Source: Mumia quercus
GTDB taxonomy: Bacteria > Actinomycetota > Actinomycetes > Propionibacteriales > Nocardioidaceae
NCBI RefSeq assembly: GCF_025506335.1
Contig: NZ_JANZYO010000001.1
Coordinates: 1 to 64,000 of the forward strand
DNA: 64,000 nt
Direction: 5' to 3'
Shown: one piece after another, positions 60,429 through 64,000 of the stretch
How the letters are laid out: the number at the start of each line of letters is the position of its first letter
Numbering within the stretch: the stretch's first letter is position 1
Notes under the pieces: model-generated
What the model saw: only the letters and a program-made list of their open reading frames with translations
Told to the model about the DNA's origin: nothing
Databases searched by the model: none
Position numbers and translations under genes: made by a program

Positions 60429-62627
60429 TTAGCGGCGCACCTTGGCGGTCGGGAGCGACGGCGCCAGCATCGGGTGGAGCGCCGGATCCTTGACCGACAC
60501 CACGGCGACGATCCGCTTGCCGACGTCGGCCGGCCGGACGTCGTACCGGTACGACGTCGCGCCGTCGACCCGCCGCCCACCGACCAGCCACGTGTAGCCG
60601 AAGCGCGTGACCTCGCGCGACCACGAGCCGTTGCTCACCGTGAGTGTCGCGCCCACCTTCGCCTCCCCGCTGATCCGCGGCAGCGCGGTCGGCACCACCA
60701 CACGCTTGCCGGGGTCGTCGAGGACGACGTCGTCGGCCTTCACGAAGACCTGCTTGTGGGCGTACCAGAGCTGGTAGTAGCGCAGCTGGCCCTTCACCAC
60801 GGTCCGGTCGTCCGGGATCGAGCCGTCGAACGACTTCGCGTAGTAGTAGTCGGTCTCGACGTCGTCGTCGCTGACGGCGTACCGCTGCCCGACGCCGACG
60901 GTGTACTCGAGCGCCGAGTGCGCCTGGTACGGGATCGCGTACGGCGCGTACGCCTCCTGCTCGGGATAGGCGCGCCCGAAGATCGGCGCCGCAGTCGTGG
61001 CGGACGTCGTCGTCACCGTCTTCGCGGTCGTACGGAACACCACCGGCTTGTCGGCCGGGTTGTGGACCCACACCAGCGAGCCGGCCCACCACACGCCGAG
61101 CCAGTCTTCACGCACCTCGGCGACGACCAGCTTGTGACCGGACTGCACGCGCGCGCTGATGTCGCTGGCGTACGTCGTGCCGGCGGCGCCGGTCGGCTTC
61201 CAGCCCGGATCCTTCGCCAGCGGCGCGTCGGCTGCCGGGGCCTGGCGGGCGAGGACGAAGTTCGTCCCCTGACCTTCGACGCAGTCCCCTGAGCCCGGCG
61301 ACGCCTGCTGGCATCCGGTGATCGTGTTGACGTTGTCCGCGTACCCGCCGCGCACCTCGACGACGTCGCCGGCCTTCACAGCGGGGGTGTTCTTCGCCGA
61401 CTGCCCGATCGGGGCACCGAGCAGGTCGAAGTAATGCTCCCAGTCCCAGTACGGTCCCGGGTCCCAGTGCACGCTCCGCGTCGAGCCGTACGCGACCCCG
61501 GGCACCTGGTCGTGCCCGATGATGTGGGCGCGGTCGAGCGGGATGTCGTGGGTGTGCGCGAGGTGGCGCACGAGCTTCGCCGACTGCTGGTACATCGCCT
61601 CGGTGAACCAGCCGGCCGATCCCGCCCAGCCCTCGTGCTCCAGGCCGATCCCGTGTGCGTTGACGTACCAGTTGCCGGCGTGCCAGCCGACGTCCTTCGG
61701 GTCCAGGTGGTTGGCGATGTGGCCGTCCGAGGAGCGGATCGTGTAGTTCCACGCGAGGTACGAGGGGTCGGTGACGAGCCGGATGGTCGGGTCGTACGCG
61801 GTCTCGGTGTCGTGGATGACGATGTACTTGAGCTTCGGACCACCCGGCCCGGTGCGGTCGGCCTTGTCGTGGTTGCCGTAGTTGCCGGTGCTGTCGGGCG
61901 CCGACGGGTCGAGCTTCGCGTACCCGGCGGGGATCCACTCGCACCCGAGGTCGGGCGGGCAGTCCGTCTCGGGGTCGCTCTGCGCGGGATCGGCGACGGT
62001 GATCGTCGGGTCACCCTCGAGGGTCACCTGCTCGCCCGTCGACGTGATTCGTTGCTGGCCGGTCCGCGCGGTCCTGAGCACCTGGGTGACGAAGCTGTCG
62101 GCCGTCGCGAACCTGCGGATCGCCGGCTCCCACGCGTTCGCCGGAGTGTCCTGCTCGAGATCGGGCGCGTACGAGGCGGTGAGCGCGGCCGCGGCGCAGA
62201 GGTTCGCGCGGTCGTTCGTACGGACGTCCGTCGGGGCCAGCCCGGTGAGCGCGGCGCCGCGGTCGATCTCGCTCGTGGTCGCGGCCTTCGGAGCCGGATC
62301 GCCCTTACCTGCGCCGTCCGGCACCGGGGCGGTGGTCGACTTGAGGTTGAACATGCCGTACCCGCCGTCGTTGCTCGCCTTGCCGCTGTGCCCCTCCCAG
62401 CGCGACTGCATGTACGAGACGGAGCGCAGGAGGTCGGCGGGCACGTCGGCGGTGGCGGCCGCGGCGTCGAAGGCGGCGTCGAGGGTGGGCGCTGCGAGGA
62501 CGGTGGAGCAGTCGACGTCGGGTCGGGCGAAGGTGGGTGAAGCCGAGACGAGCGAGGCTGGCAGAGCGGTCAGCAGCAAGGCCGACGCTCCTCCAGCCAC
62601 GCCGACCCGGACTAAGGGAGTGCGCAT
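60429..62627 (-). CDS. Secreted N-acetylmuramoyl-L-alanine amidase
   Basis: The 732-aa product has a signal peptide (ALLLTALPASLVSASP), a lysozyme/SLT-like helical region (LLRSVSYMQSRWEGHSGKAS), then an Amidase_2 domain: YIVIHDTETAYDPTIRLV (zinc His272), HGIGLEHEG, AHIIGHDQVPG and HWDPGPYWDWEHYF (His387). The C-terminal part holds SH3-like and Ig-like regions for wall binding. It cleaves the sugar-peptide link of peptidoglycan. The upstream ATG at 62648 contains the ribosome-binding site for 62627, so 62627 is preferred. Confidence 0.87.
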   Translation of the reverse strand: MRTPLVRVGVAGGASALLLTALPASLVSASPTFARPDVDCSTVLAAPTLDAAFDAAAATADVPADLLRSVSYMQSRWEGHSGKASNDGGYGMFNLKSTTAPVPDGAGKGDPAPKAATTSEIDRGAALTGLAPTDVRTNDRANLCAAAALTASYAPDLEQDTPANAWEPAIRRFATADSFVTQVLRTARTGQQRITSTGEQVTLEGDPTITVADPAQSDPETDCPPDLGCEWIPAGYAKLDPSAPDSTGNYGNHDKADRTGPGGPKLKYIVIHDTETAYDPTIRLVTDPSYLAWNYTIRSSDGHIANHLDPKDVGWHAGNWYVNAHGIGLEHEGWAGSAGWFTEAMYQQSAKLVRHLAHTHDIPLDRAHIIGHDQVPGVAYGSTRSVHWDPGPYWDWEHYFDLLGAPIGQSAKNTPAVKAGDVVEVRGGYADNVNTITGCQQASPGSGDCVEGQGTNFVLARQAPAADAPLAKDPGWKPTGAAGTTYASDISARVQSGHKLVVAEVREDWLGVWWAGSLVWVHNPADKPVVFRTTAKTVTTTSATTAAPIFGRAYPEQEAYAPYAIPYQAHSALEYTVGVGQRYAVSDDDVETDYYYAKSFDGSIPDDRTVVKGQLRYYQLWYAHKQVFVKADDVVLDDPGKRVVVPTALPRISGEAKVGATLTVSNGSWSREVTRFGYTWLVGGRRVDGATSYRYDVRPADVGKRIVAVVSVKDPALHPMLAPSLPTAKVRR

Positions 62628-62732
62628 GCGGGTGGCTCCTTCCGGCACGTGATCGGTTCACGCGATCTTTGGATGCAAGCGCAAACACAGCGATCTCGCC
62701 ACGCGAAGTGTCACCGCGACGACCAAGATCTG

Positions 62733-62740
62733 TTACGTAA
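62733..62740. promoter_or_regulatory. Short palindrome upstream of the amidase gene
   Basis: ttacgtaa is a perfect 8-bp palindrome in the 130-base gap between the amidase and aldo/keto reductase genes. No riboswitch was recognised in the gap. Confidence 0.25.
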
Positions 62741-62757
62741 ACGCGCAGCGGGCCGGA

Positions 62758-63645
62758 TCACGCCGCGAGGAGCGCGAGCTCGTCCGGGGTGAGCCGGATC
62801 GCCGCGGCGGCGACGTTCTCCTCCAGGTGGACGGGATCGCCGGTCCCGGGGATCGCCAGGACGTGCGGGCCCTGTTCGAGGGTCCATGCGATCCGGACCT
62901 GCGCGGAGGAGACGCCGTGCGCCTCGGCGACCTGCAGGACCGCTTCGTCCTCGGTGGAGGCAGACCGTCCTCGCTCGGCCCCGGATCCGGCGACGGCGAA
63001 GAACGGGACGAAGGCGATGCCGTGCTCGCCACAGCGGGCGAGGACGTCGCTGGACTGGCTCGACGCGCCGATGCCGTACCGGTTCTGCACGCTCACCACC
63101 GGGGCGACGGACAGCGCCTCGGCGAGATGCCGTGGGTCGACCGCGGAGAGGCCGATGTGCCGGATCATGCCGGCGTCGCGCAGGTCGGCGAGTGCGCCGA
63201 CGTGCTCGCTGACGGAGGCAATGGTGGGCATCCTCCGGAAGTAGACGAGGTCGAGATGATCACGGCCGAGCTGGCGCAGGTTCTCCTCGACCTGACCGCG
63301 AAGCTCCTCGGGACGGGCGGGCGGCAACCAGGCACCCGACGCGTCCCGTCCGGGCCCGACCTTGGTGGCGATCACGAGGTCGTCGGGGTACGGCGCGAGC
63401 GCGGTGTTCACCAGCTCGTTCGCCGAGCGCAGCGGGGAGAAGTAGAACGCGGCCGTGTCGAGGTGGTTGACGCCGAGCTCGACCGCGCGGCGCAGGACCC
63501 GGATGGACTGGTCTCGGTCGCGCGGCGTCCCGAGGTCGAACGCGGCGCTGCCTGTCAGACGCATCGTGCCGAGGCCGAGACGGTTCACCGTCATGTCGCC
63601 CAGCCGCCAGGTGCCCGCGGCGTCGGCGGAGATCATCGACGTCAT
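62758..63645 (-). CDS. Aldo/keto reductase
   Basis: The 295-aa product has GLGTMRLTG, HLDTAAFYFSPLRSANELVN (Asp63, Tyr68), VIATKVG (Lys95) and LDLVYFRRMP, where the usual catalytic His is Arg. VSVQNRYGI and AWTLEQGPHVLAIPGTG are also family-like. It reduces aldehydes or ketones with NADPH; substrate unknown. The frame is longer upstream, but the ATG at 63645 fits the family start. Confidence 0.85.
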   Translation of the reverse strand: MTSMISADAAGTWRLGDMTVNRLGLGTMRLTGSAAFDLGTPRDRDQSIRVLRRAVELGVNHLDTAAFYFSPLRSANELVNTALAPYPDDLVIATKVGPGRDASGAWLPPARPEELRGQVEENLRQLGRDHLDLVYFRRMPTIASVSEHVGALADLRDAGMIRHIGLSAVDPRHLAEALSVAPVVSVQNRYGIGASSQSSDVLARCGEHGIAFVPFFAVAGSGAERGRSASTEDEAVLQVAEAHGVSSAQVRIAWTLEQGPHVLAIPGTGDPVHLEENVAAAAIRLTPDELALLAA

Positions 63646-63748
63646 CGAAGGAGTCTCGCAGGTGAGGGTGCCTCTCAGTAGTGGCTCCGCTCGCCGCGGT
63701 GTCGAATCCGGTTGCGGCGGGGCGGGGTCGTCTGGTTGCGTGCGGGGC

Positions 63749-64000
63749 GTGACCCGACCTGACATCGAGTGGCCGCGGCGGACGGAGCGGCTCGAGCTTC
63801 GCCTGCCGACCGACGAGGACATCACCCGTGTCCTCGAGTGGCGCAACCACCCGGACGTGAGGCGGTGGCTGATCCGTACGACGGTCGAGCCCGAGGCCTT
63901 CCGCAGGGCGTGGCTCGACAGCATCGACGACCCGCTCGACCACGCAGCCTTCGTCCACCTCGACGGCGAGGTCATGGGCCTCGTGTCGCTCTCCGTCAGC
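63749..64000 (+). CDS. GNAT-family acetyltransferase, N-terminal part (cut by window end)
   Basis: A GTG at 63749 opens 84 codons to the window edge. The peptide has RTERLELRLPTDEDITRVLE, WRNHPDVRRWLIRTTVEPEA and AFVHLDGEVMGLVSLSV, the start of a RimJ/RimL-like GNAT. It is divergent from the aldo/keto reductase. The acetyl-CoA site is beyond the window. Confidence 0.75.
   Translation, partial: MTRPDIEWPRRTERLELRLPTDEDITRVLEWRNHPDVRRWLIRTTVEPEAFRRAWLDSIDDPLDHAAFVHLDGEVMGLVSLSVS

Noticed and set aside
62628-62757. Possible c-di-AMP (ydaO) riboswitch before the amidase gene
   Set aside because: Such riboswitches are common before wall hydrolases, but the 130-base gap lacks the recognisable conserved cores.

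Overview
The window is about 64 kb of high-G+C chromosomal DNA from an actinobacterium, most likely of the order Propionibacteriales (Nocardioidaceae: Nocardioides, Aeromicrobium or Mumia type). The evidence is actinobacterial enzyme types (S-(hydroxymethyl)mycothiol dehydrogenase, GTP-dependent PEP carboxykinase, a PutA without DNA-binding domain), GTG/TTG starts and leaderless-looking genes, heavy use of the word cgtacg, and the 'tggtcgagtag ... tcgagacc' palindromic repeats typical of this group. The family assignment is inference.

Layout. (1) 1-3303: mobile and defence remnant. The 3' end of an IS3-family element has disrupted an ISL3-type transposase; a degraded IS481-like fragment follows, then a visibly lower-G+C gene for a HEPN-STAND NTPase (probable antiviral protein). 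(2) 3666-9872: a 2068-aa secreted protein joining a parallel beta-helix to a zincin metalloprotease motif. (3) 9936-18180: Phd/RelE-type toxin-antitoxin pair, SDR next to a large LuxR regulator, cupin, a TetR/NAD(P)-reductase operon divergent from an SDR with two matching operators, and an AbiEii-like nucleotidyltransferase pair under a 32-bp palindrome. (4) 18182-19285: a complete IS481-family insertion sequence with 6-bp target duplication, sitting exactly on the stop codon of the nucleotidyltransferase gene. (5) 19301-25079: small lipoproteins, PH-domain protein, GNAT, ABM monooxygenase, then a NamZ-like muramidase with a serine hydrolase. (6) 25091-30646: VanZ/VanY-like genes divergent from a two-component system, palindromic repeats, and a PadR/DUF1048/ABC exporter operon. 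(7) 30732-38228: LysE exporter, two PAP2 proteins, DUF4446, arginine deiminase, MFS exporter overlapping a DODA-type dioxygenase, LLM oxidoreductase. (8) 38369-48851: canonical PEP carboxykinase, a CRP/GlxR-like site, and a 2757-aa secreted multidomain protein. (9) 48997-53373: S55-like peptidase, tRNA-Arg(ACG), VOC protein, formaldehyde detoxification pair (MscR plus MBL hydrolase). (10) 53404-60191: PutA with divergent LysR, then an ArsR regulator divergent from a second, altered PEP carboxykinase. (11) 60429-64000: amidase, aldo/keto reductase, and the start of a GNAT gene cut by the window edge.

Themes: cell-wall turnover and sensing (NamZ, serine hydrolase, VanY/VanZ with two-component system, amidase), gluconeogenic/amino-acid carbon (two PEPCKs, PutA, ArcA), and several small self-regulated modules whose operators can be read in the DNA. 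The items most worth attention are the HEPN-STAND protein, the PEPCK paralogue lacking the usual metal-site residues with its divergent ArsR and operator, the AbiEii-like module under its palindrome, and the IS481 element whose transposase stop codon comes from the target site. Long antisense reading frames, including one of 2623 codons opposite the giant gene, are treated as codon-bias shadows.
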